Positions 29,253 through 39,742 are shown, counted from the stretch's first letter. The stretch: DNA of 64,000 nucleotides from Psychrobacter sp. UBA5136 (GCF_002414005.1 NZ_DHYG01000003.1:1-64000); one strand, 5' to 3'. The notes: generated by a model not told the origin, from the letters alone. Program-made: numbers and translations.

Positions 29253-30593
29253 CTAATCGTGCCGATTACGTTCGTCATCATGGGTTTGGATGACGGCGTG
29301 TTTGATATGTTTATTAAGTTTGATATATAAAAATAACCCGAAAATAACATTTAATATACCGGTCACTAAAAACAGTTGTGGCAGGGTCAGACCCAACGCA
29401 TTTAACACCGCAATCGAAAATATCGCCGAGCCAACCATAAAGATGGCGTTAAAGATATTATTGGCGCCAACGATGCGCGCGCGATGACTTTTTGGCGCAT
29501 AAGCCTGCATAGAGGCATATAAAGGCACGATATATAAACCGCCGCTAAAACCTAAAAAGAACAAGTCGGCAAATACGCGCCAGCTACCGCTCAGACCCCA
29601 TAAATCACTGATACCAAATAGCTCAGCCGAGCTGGCATTGATATTGAGCCCTGACAAAGAAAAATATAAATCAATGGCAAAAATACTAAGCCCAGCAATA
29701 CCAAAGGGGAGTAAGCGCAGGCTGACTTGATTTTTGGTCAAGGATTTGCACAGTAGCGAACCAATCGACACCCCGACTGAAAATAGTGTCAATAGGAAAA
29801 TCACCACCGACTCATCGCCATGCAAAATAACTTTGCTAAACTCAGGCGTTTGGGTCAAAAACGTCGCGCCATAAAACCAAAACCAGCTATTACCAAGAAT
29901 GACAAAGAATAAAAAGGGTAAGGAGTATAAATAGCGCACCGTTGCCATGCTGGTGGTAAAAATGTTCCAGTTAATCTTCAGCTCAGGCTGCATCGCTGGC
30001 ATGGTCGGAATAAAACGCGCGGCAAAATAACCGATTGCCGCGACAAATAGTACAGTGACACTAATCCAAAATAACGGCTGGGTAATTTGGGTTAGTACCC
30101 CAGCGATAATCATACCGAGCAAGATGGCAAGCGAGGTGCCCATTTGAAACAGACCATTGGCACCGACCAGCTCATCTTCTCTCATTGCTTGCGGCAAATA
30201 GGCGTACTTAATCGGGCCAAAAAATGTCGATTGGGTGCCCATCAAAAATAGCGCCACAAATAACAGCGCATACCATTCAAAGACAAAGCCGACAGCAGCA
30301 ATGATCATGATGCATATCTCAAGCAATTTGATTAAGCGTGTCAGCTTTGATTTTTCAAATTTATCAGCAATTTGCCCTGCCAATGCTGAAAATAAAAAAT
30401 ACGGCAAGATAAATAACATCGCCGCTAAGTTATTTAAAATACTCACTTCCACGCCCAATTGGCTGGCAGCGGTATAGGTCAGTACCAATATCAACGCTTG
30501 CTTAAAAATATTGTCATTGAACGCACCCAAGAACTGGGTAAAAAACATGGCGCTAAACCGGCGGCGCTTAAATAATTGAAACTGATTGGCCAT
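29253..30593 (-). CDS. MFS transporter, LplT-like (lysophospholipid carrier)
   Basis: 446 residues, about 12 membrane helices. The N-terminal signature FFTQFLGAFNDNIFKQAL is typical of the LplT branch of the major facilitator superfamily, which flips lysophospholipids across the inner membrane for re-acylation. In other bacteria this carrier is often next to or fused with the Aas acyltransferase/acyl-ACP synthetase; no such domain is here, so the substrate is inferred. TAGGAA lies 5-6 bp before the ATG. The 5' leader contains a 29-bp tandem duplication. Confidence 0.85.
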   Translation of the reverse strand: MANQFQLFKRRRFSAMFFTQFLGAFNDNIFKQALILVLTYTAASQLGVEVSILNNLAAMLFILPYFLFSALAGQIADKFEKSKLTRLIKLLEICIMIIAAVGFVFEWYALLFVALFLMGTQSTFFGPIKYAYLPQAMREDELVGANGLFQMGTSLAILLGMIIAGVLTQITQPLFWISVTVLFVAAIGYFAARFIPTMPAMQPELKINWNIFTTSMATVRYLYSLPFLFFVILGNSWFWFYGATFLTQTPEFSKVILHGDESVVIFLLTLFSVGVSIGSLLCKSLTKNQVSLRLLPFGIAGLSIFAIDLYFSLSGLNINASSAELFGISDLWGLSGSWRVFADLFFLGFSGGLYIVPLYASMQAYAPKSHRARIVGANNIFNAIFMVGSAIFSIAVLNALGLTLPQLFLVTGILNVIFGLFLYIKLNKHIKHAVIQTHDDERNRHD

Positions 30594-30605
30594 GAAAATT
30601 CCTAC

Positions 30606-30665
30606 AAATGGGTCAGGGCGGTTAAAGTAGAGAAAAATGGGTCAGGGCGGTTAAAGTAGAGAAAA
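30606..30665 (-). repeat. 29-bp perfect tandem duplication in the leader of the LplT-like gene
   Basis: Two copies of a 29-bp unit containing GGGTCAGGGCGGTTAAAGT, identical over 31 bp at a period of 29. It starts 13 bp upstream of the ATG, so it is transcribed or overlaps the promoter. Confidence 0.92.
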
Positions 30666-30944
30666 GGGTATTATGCCGTTGTTGTTATATAAACAATTAT
30701 CAACAGTATCAAAAACTTATCGAAATATAGCATAGGTTTTATCGCTGTTAAGCCGTATAATAGCAAGGCTTTGATAAAAATACATGCGCGCGATGCTATG
30801 ATTTGATAATTAACTAAGTTATGATTTGTAAATTTTAGCCGACCAAACTTATAATCTTAGCTAACAGCACTACGTTTATTCACCGGTAAAAATGGACAGC
30901 AACCACTCGCAACCTTGTGCCGCGTGAGGTGATAGGAAATACAT

Positions 30945-33900
30945 ATGACACATCAGCCTTCAACTCTAGCGCCCAACTTATCGGTGATGCCACGCGATGT
31001 GGCAAACGCGCCGCCGTGCTCAGCCAATCTTGCTCATCCTGATCATACTAATCGTATGGACAATCCGCGTCTTTATTTTACGCGTACGGCGTTGTTTAGT
31101 GCGCTGACCACCAGCTTGGTTGGTTTTGGGGTGAGCGTTGGTATCGCGCCTGCCGCTTTTGCTGCCACCGATTTAAATAGTAACACCAGCAACAGTCCGA
31201 GCAGCAGCCAACTTATCAAAAACAGTGCAAATGATGCGGATGAAGATAGTCAGCTCGATATCGCCTTAGATGCCCTACGTCTAAAAAAAGCCGTCGAACA
31301 AGGTATTATCGATAAATCAGTATTGGACGATTATAGCGAGCAAAACTTAGGTATCAAAAAACCTAAAAAAAACGAGACCGGAGCTGCAAATAACGCTGAT
31401 GCTTCGCAGTTTTTAAATGATGACTTTAACGATGTCGATTATCTGGATGACGCTCAAGCATTTAACGACAATGCAGATTTAGAGCAGCAAGCAAATGCCG
31501 TACAGCAGCAAGGCTATCAGATGATGACGCCTGCTGAGATTGATCGCGAGCTGGCGGCGATGGATAGACAAAACGCCCAAGATATCGACAATATCAATCA
31601 GAGCAATGACGTTAGTAATATGAATGGTAGCCGCCATAACGACAGCGACTTTTCTAAAAACGACCTTTCTAAAAACGACTCTTCTAAACTGGATATGTCG
31701 GACACATTCGATGCACCCGTCGCGACGTTAAATGATACCGCCCCGCCAATTGGTCTAGACGTGGATTTGGATGCCACCAATCTGCCAACCCCAAGCAATC
31801 TTGAGACGCTAGGTAGAAATGGCAATGAGACAGCTGCTAAACAGGCAGAGACGGCTGATGTTATGTCGCGTCCTATTAATGTCAGCGACGCAGTCAGTAG
31901 TGGCCCCAGTAATAGCACGGCCAGCATGGCGGTGGATAGTAGTGTAGAAGATGAGCAGTCAGGTTATGCTCAGTCAGGCAGTATCAATCCTGATGATTAT
32001 TTACCGAATTATGAAAACGATACTGAAGCCGTCAAAGAAAGTATCGAGCAAGCTTCAAAACCCAAACCCTTAGCGCGCAATAAAGGCAATATCATTAAGC
32101 GCCTCTATAATCGCTTGTTTAATGGCGGTGCCATCATGCTACCGCATGTTGAAACGACCGTTTATTTGCAACAAGCAGCGCCGGACAATTTAAGCGACAA
32201 TACCGAAAACAGTGCCAGAAACACCCAACCAAAACTCATAAAAGCGGATGATGATGTTCAACCATTTAAAAATATCAAGGCAGCAATCGATGACACCACG
32301 GTGCAGTCTGTGGTTGATTTTACCGCCGCGCTACCGCGTCTGCGCCAGTCCGCCTTAGATGCTGCAAAAGCTGTCGGTTACTATGAAGTGACTTTGCGTT
32401 TGCGCCAAACCAGTAGCGATACCATTGATGTCATTATTGAAAAATTAGGTGAGCCGGTACGCGTCGATAGCCGCATTGTTGATATTCGCGGCGAAGGCAG
32501 CGAGCAAGAAGAATTTGCTAAGCTTGAAGATGATTTGCCGCCACAAGAAGGTGATATTTTTAATCACCGCGTTTATAAAGACAGCAAAGCGGCGCTTGAG
32601 TCGCTCAGCAATACCTATGGTTACTTTGATCAATATTGGCTAAACAAATCGGTCGATATTATCTTGCCGGACAATACCGCCGATGTGTCGCTGGTTTATA
32701 ACACTGGTGATCGTTACCAGTTTGATGAAGTGGTATTTTTTACTTATGATCAAGAGTCAGGCACGCTGACGCGCGATCCTGAAAAGCTGCCCGTTGAATT
32801 GACCTTGTTAAAGCAATTGGTCGGCTTTGAAGAAGGTGATCATTTTTATCGTCCCGCAGTGACCAAGTTTAGTAATGATTTATCGGCGACCCGTTATTTT
32901 AATACCGTTAACGTCGAGACGATTTTGCCGCCAGATGAACGCACTGAAAGCACTACCTTGGCTTTTGATAACTCACCTACTACCAATGAGGCTGGTAATG
33001 CTGATGGTGCTTCTGATGCCAATAATGCTGCTGATATAAATAATACTGAACAAAGTGGCGCGGTTATTAATGGCAGTAATGGTGAGCCCTACGCCAACAG
33101 TGGTGAAACAGTTAACCCAGCCGATATCGCCGCCATTGAATTTGAAGCAGATGAAGAAACTTTGGGTAAACTGCAAGCCATTAAACAAAAAGCAGAACGC
33201 CTAAGCCGCTTGCCAAACGATCGGGTATTGGATGAAAAAGACCAAGCGTCCAGCAGTATTTTGGGTAAAATCAGCGACTCTATCAGTAATATTGCACAAA
33301 AAATATTCCCCGATGAAAAAAGTCTTCTTGCCGATGAAAACTTTGTGCCGCCGACGCTTGCGGGACGTAAAACCCCGCAAGAAGTGTTAGAAACTAAAAA
33401 AGTACCGCTGTACGTGTTTGTCTCTGCCAACAAACCACGCGATGCCCAAGTCGGGCTTGGTTATGGTACCGATACTGGGGTGCGGGCAACCGCTAAGATA
33501 GATTATAATCTGATCAATCGTAAAGGGTATCAAGCAGGGGCGGAGACCGAAGTCTCACGCATCACAAAAAATGTCACCGTTTATGGCAGTCGACCATGGA
33601 AGCATCCGTTAAATGATAAGTTGGATGCGCGGTTGACGTATGAAGAAGAGGTCATCGACCAAGGCGAAGGCAATTTTGATTTGTCTACCAAAACCCTAAA
33701 AGCGGCGTTGGCGCGTAATATTCGCCGTGAGAATGGCTGGGATCGTAGCTACTCGGTGCGCTACCGTTTGGATGAGTTAGAGACGGGAGTTGATGAAGCA
33801 GAATTAGAAAATCTTCCAGTGCGCTTTACCTCCTCTAAGCCTACGCAGCATGCCTTGCTATTTGGTTACGGCATGAGTAAGACCGACGTCGATAATGCTG

Positions 33901-34433
33901 CCAATCCTACGCGCGGTATCCGCCAGTATTACTCGCTTGAGGCAGGTTCAGAAAGCGCCCTCAGTGATACAGACATGGCGATAGCGCGCGCAGGCGTGAG
34001 CGGTATTTATAGCTTTGGTGCTGACGATAAACACCAAGTGCTGGGCAGTTTAAATACCGGTTATATCTGGGCAGATGACTTTTATGAAGTGCCCTATAAG
34101 CTGCGCTTCTTTGCTGGCGGCGATCAAAGTATCCGCGGCTACGATTATGAGAGCCTATCACCGATCGACAAGGGTTATCTGACTGGCGGGCAAATCCTCG
34201 CCGTCGGTAGTGCTGAGTATAACTATGAGTTCAAACCGGGCTTTCGCGGGGCAGTTTTCACCGATGTCGGTAATGCCTATGACAAAGATTTTGAGACAGA
34301 TACCAAAGTCGGCGTTGGCGTGGGTATCCGCTGGGCGTCGCCAGTTGGCGTGGTACGTGTCGATGTTGCCGCTGGCGTGACGGAAGAGAGTATCCCTGTT
34401 AGACTGCATCTGTTTATTGGGTCGCCTTTATAA
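30945..34433 (+). CDS. tamA: TamA, Omp85-family outer-membrane assembly protein (long form)
   Basis: Outer-membrane component of the translocation and assembly module. 1162 residues, about twice the usual 580. A signal segment lies at about residues 46-74 (ending AAFA-ATD); an internal Met38 is an alternative start. Residues 75-400 are Asn/Asp/Ser-rich low complexity, with three 15-bp repeats encoding FSKND, LSKND, SSKLD. POTRA domains follow (about 430-690), a second acidic/Asn-rich insert (about 665-800), then the barrel, with loop-6 motif IRGY near residue 1065. RBS TAGGAA precedes the ATG. The next gene is tamB, which supports the TamA assignment over a second BamA. Confidence 0.93.
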   Translation: MTHQPSTLAPNLSVMPRDVANAPPCSANLAHPDHTNRMDNPRLYFTRTALFSALTTSLVGFGVSVGIAPAAFAATDLNSNTSNSPSSSQLIKNSANDADEDSQLDIALDALRLKKAVEQGIIDKSVLDDYSEQNLGIKKPKKNETGAANNADASQFLNDDFNDVDYLDDAQAFNDNADLEQQANAVQQQGYQMMTPAEIDRELAAMDRQNAQDIDNINQSNDVSNMNGSRHNDSDFSKNDLSKNDSSKLDMSDTFDAPVATLNDTAPPIGLDVDLDATNLPTPSNLETLGRNGNETAAKQAETADVMSRPINVSDAVSSGPSNSTASMAVDSSVEDEQSGYAQSGSINPDDYLPNYENDTEAVKESIEQASKPKPLARNKGNIIKRLYNRLFNGGAIMLPHVETTVYLQQAAPDNLSDNTENSARNTQPKLIKADDDVQPFKNIKAAIDDTTVQSVVDFTAALPRLRQSALDAAKAVGYYEVTLRLRQTSSDTIDVIIEKLGEPVRVDSRIVDIRGEGSEQEEFAKLEDDLPPQEGDIFNHRVYKDSKAALESLSNTYGYFDQYWLNKSVDIILPDNTADVSLVYNTGDRYQFDEVVFFTYDQESGTLTRDPEKLPVELTLLKQLVGFEEGDHFYRPAVTKFSNDLSATRYFNTVNVETILPPDERTESTTLAFDNSPTTNEAGNADGASDANNAADINNTEQSGAVINGSNGEPYANSGETVNPADIAAIEFEADEETLGKLQAIKQKAERLSRLPNDRVLDEKDQASSSILGKISDSISNIAQKIFPDEKSLLADENFVPPTLAGRKTPQEVLETKKVPLYVFVSANKPRDAQVGLGYGTDTGVRATAKIDYNLINRKGYQAGAETEVSRITKNVTVYGSRPWKHPLNDKLDARLTYEEEVIDQGEGNFDLSTKTLKAALARNIRRENGWDRSYSVRYRLDELETGVDEAELENLPVRFTSSKPTQHALLFGYGMSKTDVDNAANPTRGIRQYYSLEAGSESALSDTDMAIARAGVSGIYSFGADDKHQVLGSLNTGYIWADDFYEVPYKLRFFAGGDQSIRGYDYESLSPIDKGYLTGGQILAVGSAEYNYEFKPGFRGAVFTDVGNAYDKDFETDTKVGVGVGIRWASPVGVVRVDVAAGVTEESIPVRLHLFIGSPL
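31647..31691 (+). repeat. 15-bp tandem repeat inside tamA
   Basis: Units GACTTTTCTAAAAAC, GACCTTTCTAAAAAC and GACTCTTCTAAACTG, in frame. Confidence 0.8.
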
Positions 34434-34540
34434 GTTGCTGCTCATTATAAATGGCTACTCACTATAAGTGGCTATAAAAGCATCACTAAAAACCGTGCTT
34501 ATAGGCAGTCCAAAATAAAACGATACGTTAATAATCGTAT

Positions 34541-34616
34541 GCTACTGGTACAATTTTTTCTTGCTTGCTTGCTGTGCCTACGCCGACAGAGGCTGCGAAA
34601 AATTCATCCCAGTAGC
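34541..34616. repeat. 76-bp palindromic element between tamA and tamB (MITE/REP-like)
   Basis: Outer arms GCTACTGG (34541-34548) and CCAGTAGC (34609-34616) are perfect. Pairing extends with mismatches into CAATTTTTTC and GAAAAATT. The core has TTGC repeats and GCCTACGCCGACAGAGGC, more GC-rich than its surroundings. It is flanked on the left by another small inverted repeat (34523-34540). The structure suggests a non-autonomous repetitive element; copy number in the genome cannot be seen here. Confidence 0.6.
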
Positions 34617-34732
34617 AGGTTATCCAACTGTATTGGTTCTAAAGTGAATCGACTATAGTATAAGCAGCAAAAAAGCCTTAATTTTTCATTCTAGCGCTTG
34701 CTGGTAATCATTCTTTAACATAGCTGAGTGTC

Positions 34733-37700
34733 ATGTTGACCAAAAATTCCCCGCCAAATAAGCCCTCGGATGAAGATCCAGCAGAGCGTGATGCCCGCGC
34801 CGTCAGACACTGGTATCCATTGTCTTTTTTGCTCAAATTAACGGTACTTATTCTTATTGTACTGGCGATTATGTTTGCCATATTTTTATACGCGGTCGGT
34901 ACTGAATCGGGCACAAAATTCATTTTAGAAAAAATCAGCGCTGAGACGGGTATCGGGTTTAAATATGGCCGTGGCAATCTGCGCGATGGTATTTGGGTCA
35001 GCGATATCGATATCAATGCCAACGAAGACCTTGAGATATTGGTCGATAAAGCCTATGTCAAAATAGGCTGGCGTGCGATATTTGCTAAAGAAGTGCATCT
35101 TCGCGATGCTGATATTCAAACCATTGAGATTATCAATAATAAGCCGCCAACGGGCGAGCCGTACGATTATCGTACCCTTAGTTTGCCGGTTAACCTGCGC
35201 TTTGATCAGGCAAAAGTAAAAACCATCATTTATAAACAAGTGACCAAAGACCCTATCGTCGTGCATGATATCGAAGCGCGAGATTTGACTTGGGTGGGTA
35301 GCGTGGTGAATGTCGGGCGCGGCAAATTGCAGTATGCTGATATTGTTAAAGTCAGCGCTTTAACAGGTCAGGCGGATTTACAAGGCGACTATCCTTTAGA
35401 TTTAAGCGCCATCGTCGAGGTGAGTGCACTAGAAAAAGCCTATATTGACCCACTCAATATCACCGCAACGGGTACGCTTAAACGCACCATAGGTAAAGTA
35501 CGTAGCCGCTATAATGACAGCGATGTCAGCGGTGATTTTGTCGTACAAGGCTTGGATAAAGATTCGCCGTTTCAAGCGAAGCTAGAATGGGATGATATTT
35601 TGATTCCTTATGCTGACAGCCAAAATATCCACCTAAAAAGTGGTGTGGCGACGGCATCGGGCGTCATCTCAGAGATACGTCTGCGTATCAATAGCGAGCT
35701 TACCGCCAAAGACATTCCATCAGGCCACTATCAAGGGCGCGGTATCATCGCCAATAGTCAGCTGCGCGTTGATCGCTTGGAAGCTCAGGTGCCAGCGGGC
35801 AACTTGATATTGCAAGGTATCTTAGACTGGCAAAACAGCTTTGATGCCAAAGTGCGCGCTACTGGTACCAATTTTGATATTCGTCGCGCCATTCCTAACC
35901 AATATGCCGATTTTAAAGCTTATGCACCGCAAAAGCTTAATGGCCGCTTATCAGTGCATTATCAGCATAAAAACAAGGCTGGCAATCTAGAGATGGATGC
36001 AGATTTGCGTCAGCGCGATGGCGAGCACGTAAATGCCAATATCGTTCGCGGCAAAACGCTTACGCGTGGCCGAAGCGCAAAATCCAAACAAGTCGCGCCT
36101 TTTTATATCGATGCCAAATGGCAAAACCTTGTGCGCCGAAATGTTCCCAATATCGGCAATATTGACAGCCCAAGCGGACAAGCGGATGTCATCATTCGCG
36201 GCTCAAACTTATCGGTCGATGGCAAGGCAGTCATTAACGAGCTAAATGCGGCGCCCAAAGGCAACTACGATGTGCGTGTACGTAAAGCAGGCGATGTCAT
36301 CAATATCAACCGCCTGAACTATAAAGGCATCGTCGGCGATTTATCGGGCACGGGACAAATACAACTGGCCAGCAAAAAACGTCCGCTAACGTGGCAAATT
36401 GATGCGCGTACCACGGGTTTATTACCCAAAAAATATCGCAGTGATTTGCCGCTTGAGCGCCTAACAGGGCATATCAGTGCGCGCGGGCGTATGCTCAATA
36501 TTAGTAAAAATCGCATCAAAGGTCAGCGCCATATTATTAGTTTTAAAAATACAGACCTGCAAGCAAACCTTGATGCCAGTCAAGATAGCCGTGCTATTGG
36601 TATCACGGGCGGCGGAGATGCCAGCGTCGATATTATCGGCGGTGAGCTATCTGTTTTTGATGCGCGTTTTGATGGACACATTGATACCGCTGACGTGCCA
36701 AAAGGGCGCTTAGCGCTTGATGCTGCTGGTACGCCAAAGCTGATTCGTATTCGTAAGCTTAACTATAATGGTGAAGCGGGCGCAGTAAAAGCTCATGGCG
36801 TTATTGACCTACGTCAAAACATCGGCTGGACCGTCGATGGCCGCTTTGACAAATTTAACCTTGGCTATTTTTTACCTAATAATGCGGCCATTATCACGGG
36901 TGATTTAAAAACCAGCGGCGTGTGGCAAACCGCACCAAAAAACAATACTAATGCTAAAGGGCAACTTAAAAACTTTGCGGTAAATTTTGATGGCGTATTA
37001 GACGCTGAGCAATTGCCAGCTGGCAAACTGACCATCGATGCCAGTGGTGATGCGCAGCTAATCCGTATCAAGCGTCTTCGCCATGTGGGCGCGGCAGGTA
37101 GCATCGATGCCAGCGGTACGGTGGATGTGCGTAAAGGCATCGCGTGGGATATCAAGGCGGTGATGAATCGCTTTAACTTGGGCTATTTCTTTAAAGACAT
37201 CCCAAGTACCATCACTGGCAGCATCGATACCGATGGGCGTTGGAGCGATAATCAGCAAACCATTAATATCAAACAAGTCAATCTAAGTGGCATGTTAAAA
37301 GGCCAGCCGCTCAGTGCGAAAGGCAGTTTGACGGCGAAGATGCATCTGCCAAAAGACTTGACCAGTTATTTTAAACGCTTACAAGCCCAAGACGCACAGG
37401 CGCAATATAAGCAAGTTAACGCCTTAATCGACAGCTTAAATGCCAATAACTTGGTACTGCGCTGGGGCGATAATTATCTCACCGCCAATGGTAATGCCAG
37501 ACAGCTACAAGCTAAGGTTAATATCACCAGTCTTGATCAGCTCTCAGACAAGCTTGCTGGCAAAGTGACGGGCGGTGTCACCTTATCGCAGCCAGCAGGA
37601 CAGGCGCTACCGACGATTTATATTGATTTGGTTGGTGAACGCCTTGCGTTGCCGGGCTTTATTTTGCGTCAAGGTCGTATTCGCGGTAAGCTGGTCAATT

Positions 37701-39742
37701 TGGCCAACAGCCCAAGTCAGCTTATTATCAGCGCTGAAGGGTTGGATGCGGCGGGGCAAAGTTTTAAAAAGGTCTATGCAACCTTTAACGGCACAGAGCA
37801 GGCGCACGTCGTCAATCTTGAGGTGGCGAATGATGAGCTGGCTATCGCAGCGAGGCTTAAAGGCGGTTTTAATCGCGATAGGCTCAGTTGGTCAGGCGTC
37901 ATCGGTAAAGGCCGAATCAAATCCAAATATGCGACGTTAAACCAACTACAGCCTGCGCAATTGATTGTCAATTTACCCAAAAAACAAGGTAAAAATTCAA
38001 CCGACTTAAAAGTGCAATTAGCCGCTCACTGTTGGCAAGCGACCGACCAAACGGGCAAGCTGTGTTTACGTGAAAACTTAATTGCCTCACCAGCCAGCGG
38101 TCAGGTCAATTTGGCTGTACAAAATTTGGATACCTCGCTATTCTCAGTCTTTTTACCAAAAGACATCGATTGGCAAGCCAAGATTAATGGTAAAGCGATC
38201 GTCGGTTGGCAACGCGGTCGTCCGCCGACGATTAATACCACGCTGTATTCTGACAACGGCAAAATCGGCTTGATTCAAGATGGTGATAGTGAGCCCGTCA
38301 CTTTGCCTTATAAGCGCGTGTCCGTGATTGCTTTGTCGGTTCCTGAAGGTATCAAGCTGCGTACGGATATTAATACCGGCCGCGGTGCGCGTGGCTATGC
38401 CGAAGTCATCGTGAACCCTTATAAAACGCCAAAACCAATCTCGGGTGCACTGGTGCTTAACGAGCTTAATTTGGTGATATTTAAGCCATTCTTCCCTGGT
38501 ATGCGGGTGCTAGAAGGCAATATCACCATGGCAGGGGGTTTAGGTGGTACGCTCGATAAGCCGCAGTTTTATGGCGATGTTAAGCTGGCTGACGGCCGTA
38601 TTGCGATGCTTGATTTGCCCATCAACTTAACCAAGGTCAATGCGGATGCTAAAATTCGCGGCACGCAGGCGACCATTGCTGGCAAGTTTAATAGCGGTAC
38701 GGGCACAGGCACGCTGACGGGTACGGTCAATTGGCAACAAAAATTGCAGGCTAAATTAAGCATTATTGGCGAGCGTTTGATATTAACCCAGCCGCCATTG
38801 TTGGTCGCTGAGATTAATCCTGATATTGACATCATCGTGCGCCCAGGCGACCGTTATGTCAATATTACCGGTGCCGTCAGCGTGCCGTCAGCGACCATTC
38901 GTCCACCAGAAGCCAGTGAAGACATCATTACCCAAACCGAAGACGCTGTCGTGCTCGATCGCCGTTTAATTGGTAATATTGACGAGGTTTTGGCCATCTC
39001 AAAACCTTGGTCAATCAACGCCGATATTGGTGTTGACTTGGGCGACGATATCAATTTCCGTGGTTTTGGGGCAGTGATTCCTTTAGCAGGCGCAATTAAT
39101 GTCACGCAAAGCGGCACTGGCGTCATGCGCGCCAAAGGCGTCGTGCAGGTGTCTCGTCGTACCAATGTCAACATCTTTGGTCAGAGCCTAGAGCTTAATT
39201 ATGGTCAAGTGCGCTTTAACGGCAATGTGATGAAACCCAATCTGAGCATTGAGGCGGTGAAAACCATTAGTGGTAAAACGGTCGGCGTGCGCGTGAAAGG
39301 CAATACAGAAAATCCAAACATCATTGTCTTTAATAATGCTGGGCTCACCCAGCAGCAAGCGATGAATGCCTTGGTAACGGGCCGTATTAATAATAAGAGC
39401 GCCACCCAAATCAGTGAGCAAGGCTTTAAATCACAGGTCACCAATAATCTGGCGGCAGCAGGTTTAAGCTTTGGACTCAGTGGCACACGTAATCTGACCA
39501 ATCAGATAGGTCAAGCGTTTGGCTTTCAAAGTTTGACGGTTGATGCCTCGGGAAGTAGTGAGGATACCAACGTCAACGTCACCGGTTATGTGACCCCTGA
39601 CTTATATATTCGCTACGGGGTTGGTGTGTTTAATGCCCAAAACAGCCTATCTGTCCGTTATCAGCTGACGCGCCGGATTTATGTGGAAGCAACCTCAGCG
39701 GCGGAAAATGCGGTGGACGTGGTCTACAGTTGGCAATTCTAG
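34733..39742 (+). CDS. tamB: TamB, translocation and assembly module inner-membrane subunit
   Basis: AsmA-like/DUF490 protein spanning the periplasm, anchored by one N-terminal helix (about residues 38-62). It forms a hydrophobic groove that helps move phospholipids and assists TamA. 1669 residues, longer than E. coli TamB (1259). Long beta-taco repeats fill most of the chain. Two adjacent units of about 106 residues starting near residues 646 and 752 are clear duplicates, each ending in (K/R)FNLGYF and a GDLKTSG- or GSIDTDG-like motif. The conserved C-terminal TamB domain (about 1330-1669) ends in a barrel-like strand VVYSWQF. It lies 299 bp after tamA. Confidence 0.95.
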   Translation: MLTKNSPPNKPSDEDPAERDARAVRHWYPLSFLLKLTVLILIVLAIMFAIFLYAVGTESGTKFILEKISAETGIGFKYGRGNLRDGIWVSDIDINANEDLEILVDKAYVKIGWRAIFAKEVHLRDADIQTIEIINNKPPTGEPYDYRTLSLPVNLRFDQAKVKTIIYKQVTKDPIVVHDIEARDLTWVGSVVNVGRGKLQYADIVKVSALTGQADLQGDYPLDLSAIVEVSALEKAYIDPLNITATGTLKRTIGKVRSRYNDSDVSGDFVVQGLDKDSPFQAKLEWDDILIPYADSQNIHLKSGVATASGVISEIRLRINSELTAKDIPSGHYQGRGIIANSQLRVDRLEAQVPAGNLILQGILDWQNSFDAKVRATGTNFDIRRAIPNQYADFKAYAPQKLNGRLSVHYQHKNKAGNLEMDADLRQRDGEHVNANIVRGKTLTRGRSAKSKQVAPFYIDAKWQNLVRRNVPNIGNIDSPSGQADVIIRGSNLSVDGKAVINELNAAPKGNYDVRVRKAGDVININRLNYKGIVGDLSGTGQIQLASKKRPLTWQIDARTTGLLPKKYRSDLPLERLTGHISARGRMLNISKNRIKGQRHIISFKNTDLQANLDASQDSRAIGITGGGDASVDIIGGELSVFDARFDGHIDTADVPKGRLALDAAGTPKLIRIRKLNYNGEAGAVKAHGVIDLRQNIGWTVDGRFDKFNLGYFLPNNAAIITGDLKTSGVWQTAPKNNTNAKGQLKNFAVNFDGVLDAEQLPAGKLTIDASGDAQLIRIKRLRHVGAAGSIDASGTVDVRKGIAWDIKAVMNRFNLGYFFKDIPSTITGSIDTDGRWSDNQQTINIKQVNLSGMLKGQPLSAKGSLTAKMHLPKDLTSYFKRLQAQDAQAQYKQVNALIDSLNANNLVLRWGDNYLTANGNARQLQAKVNITSLDQLSDKLAGKVTGGVTLSQPAGQALPTIYIDLVGERLALPGFILRQGRIRGKLVNLANSPSQLIISAEGLDAAGQSFKKVYATFNGTEQAHVVNLEVANDELAIAARLKGGFNRDRLSWSGVIGKGRIKSKYATLNQLQPAQLIVNLPKKQGKNSTDLKVQLAAHCWQATDQTGKLCLRENLIASPASGQVNLAVQNLDTSLFSVFLPKDIDWQAKINGKAIVGWQRGRPPTINTTLYSDNGKIGLIQDGDSEPVTLPYKRVSVIALSVPEGIKLRTDINTGRGARGYAEVIVNPYKTPKPISGALVLNELNLVIFKPFFPGMRVLEGNITMAGGLGGTLDKPQFYGDVKLADGRIAMLDLPINLTKVNADAKIRGTQATIAGKFNSGTGTGTLTGTVNWQQKLQAKLSIIGERLILTQPPLLVAEINPDIDIIVRPGDRYVNITGAVSVPSATIRPPEASEDIITQTEDAVVLDRRLIGNIDEVLAISKPWSINADIGVDLGDDINFRGFGAVIPLAGAINVTQSGTGVMRAKGVVQVSRRTNVNIFGQSLELNYGQVRFNGNVMKPNLSIEAVKTISGKTVGVRVKGNTENPNIIVFNNAGLTQQQAMNALVTGRINNKSATQISEQGFKSQVTNNLAAAGLSFGLSGTRNLTNQIGQAFGFQSLTVDASGSSEDTNVNVTGYVTPDLYIRYGVGVFNAQNSLSVRYQLTRRIYVEATSAAENAVDVVYSWQF

